Assembly: GCA_905215065.1 (NCBI GenBank)
Contig: CAJMOF010000010.1
Location: forward strand, 1 to 64,000
Direction: 5' to 3'
DNA length: 64,000 bases
Source of the DNA: an uncultured bacterium
GTDB taxonomy: Bacteria > Actinomycetota > Coriobacteriia > Coriobacteriales > Coriobacteriaceae
The stretch's first letter is position 1, and every line of letters starts with the position of its first letter. Position numbers and translations under genes: made by a program. This document shows, piece by piece, positions 63,875-64,000 of the stretch. The notes beneath the pieces are model-generated. The model did no database searches. It worked only from the letters and a program-made list of their open reading frames with translations, and was not told the DNA's origin.

Positions 63875-64000
63875 CAAAACCGACATTTTTGTAGCGAGTT
63901 CTCAATTCTCTTGACATTTGCTCAGATTTACCTTCGTTTATTCGCTATCTATTTTTTGTTTCTGCTGGTAATTTAGTTGCGTATTATTTTTTTATGGCAT

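Overview
The window reads as chromosomal DNA of a high-GC Gram-positive gut actinobacterium of class Coriobacteriia, most likely Collinsella. This is inferred from base composition, type III glutamine synthetase, a MurT/GatD protein, GatCAB, class C sortase with LPxTG-like pilins and a tmRNA tag ending ALAA; no database search was possible. Most of the sequence is ordinary core genome, interrupted by three accessory patches and an unusually rich set of non-coding hairpin repeats.

Region by region: 1-5150 is accessory. It holds a MerR regulator divergent from a flavodoxin-like reductase and a carboxymuconolactone-decarboxylase/cupin protein, then three consecutive methyltransferases behind two palindromes, one resembling an iron-regulator box, and the stub of a lost gene. 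5154-18000 holds guaA, L-asparaginase, an XRE repressor facing a perfect palindrome, ychF, a multi-cluster ferredoxin protein, three iron-type alcohol/glycerol dehydrogenases in a row, and two overlapping helical-repeat genes. 18027-29232 holds a one-piece MurT-GatD peptidoglycan amidation enzyme, tRNA-Glu, a MITE, glnN, and the methionine module metF / MetH-activation protein / short metH, then a UPF0210 (PFL-like) gene. 29554-38311 holds a methyltransferase, yhbY, a 999-residue AAA/BTAD regulator, the amino-sugar set nagB-crr-glmM, and rpsI-rplM.

38469-48851 holds a patatin phospholipase, tmRNA (ssrA), a PIN protein, a P1B-like ATPase with an N-terminal frameshift next to a small partner, and an AraC-regulated heterodimeric ABC exporter pair. 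49198-52699 is the gatC-gatA-gatB operon. 53004-63755 is a pilus locus on the minus strand: adhesin with a beta-helix-like repeat region, minor pilin and backbone pilin in one operon, and a class C sortase further downstream. An AbiE-like nucleotidyltransferase pair and a duplicated small membrane protein separate the sortase from the pilins. The adhesin carries a G9 tract in its coding strand, a candidate phase-variation switch.

The most unusual material is non-coding. (1) Two long perfect inverted repeats (29250-29383, 49059-49194) have unrelated arm sequences but the same loop cores (GAGTTCCGCACGA and GTCAGGACTGTCCGA), so the arms are different yet still pair. (2) Hairpins with a GGGGACAGG-like loop lie just downstream of genes. 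(3) tRNA-Glu and tmRNA are each accompanied by duplicated, inverted T-arm copies joined to an AAACGC/GCGTTT hairpin. (4) There is a 231-bp MITE with 40-bp terminal repeats. (5) There is a 62-bp tandem repeat. These non-coding families are the best candidates for something undescribed.
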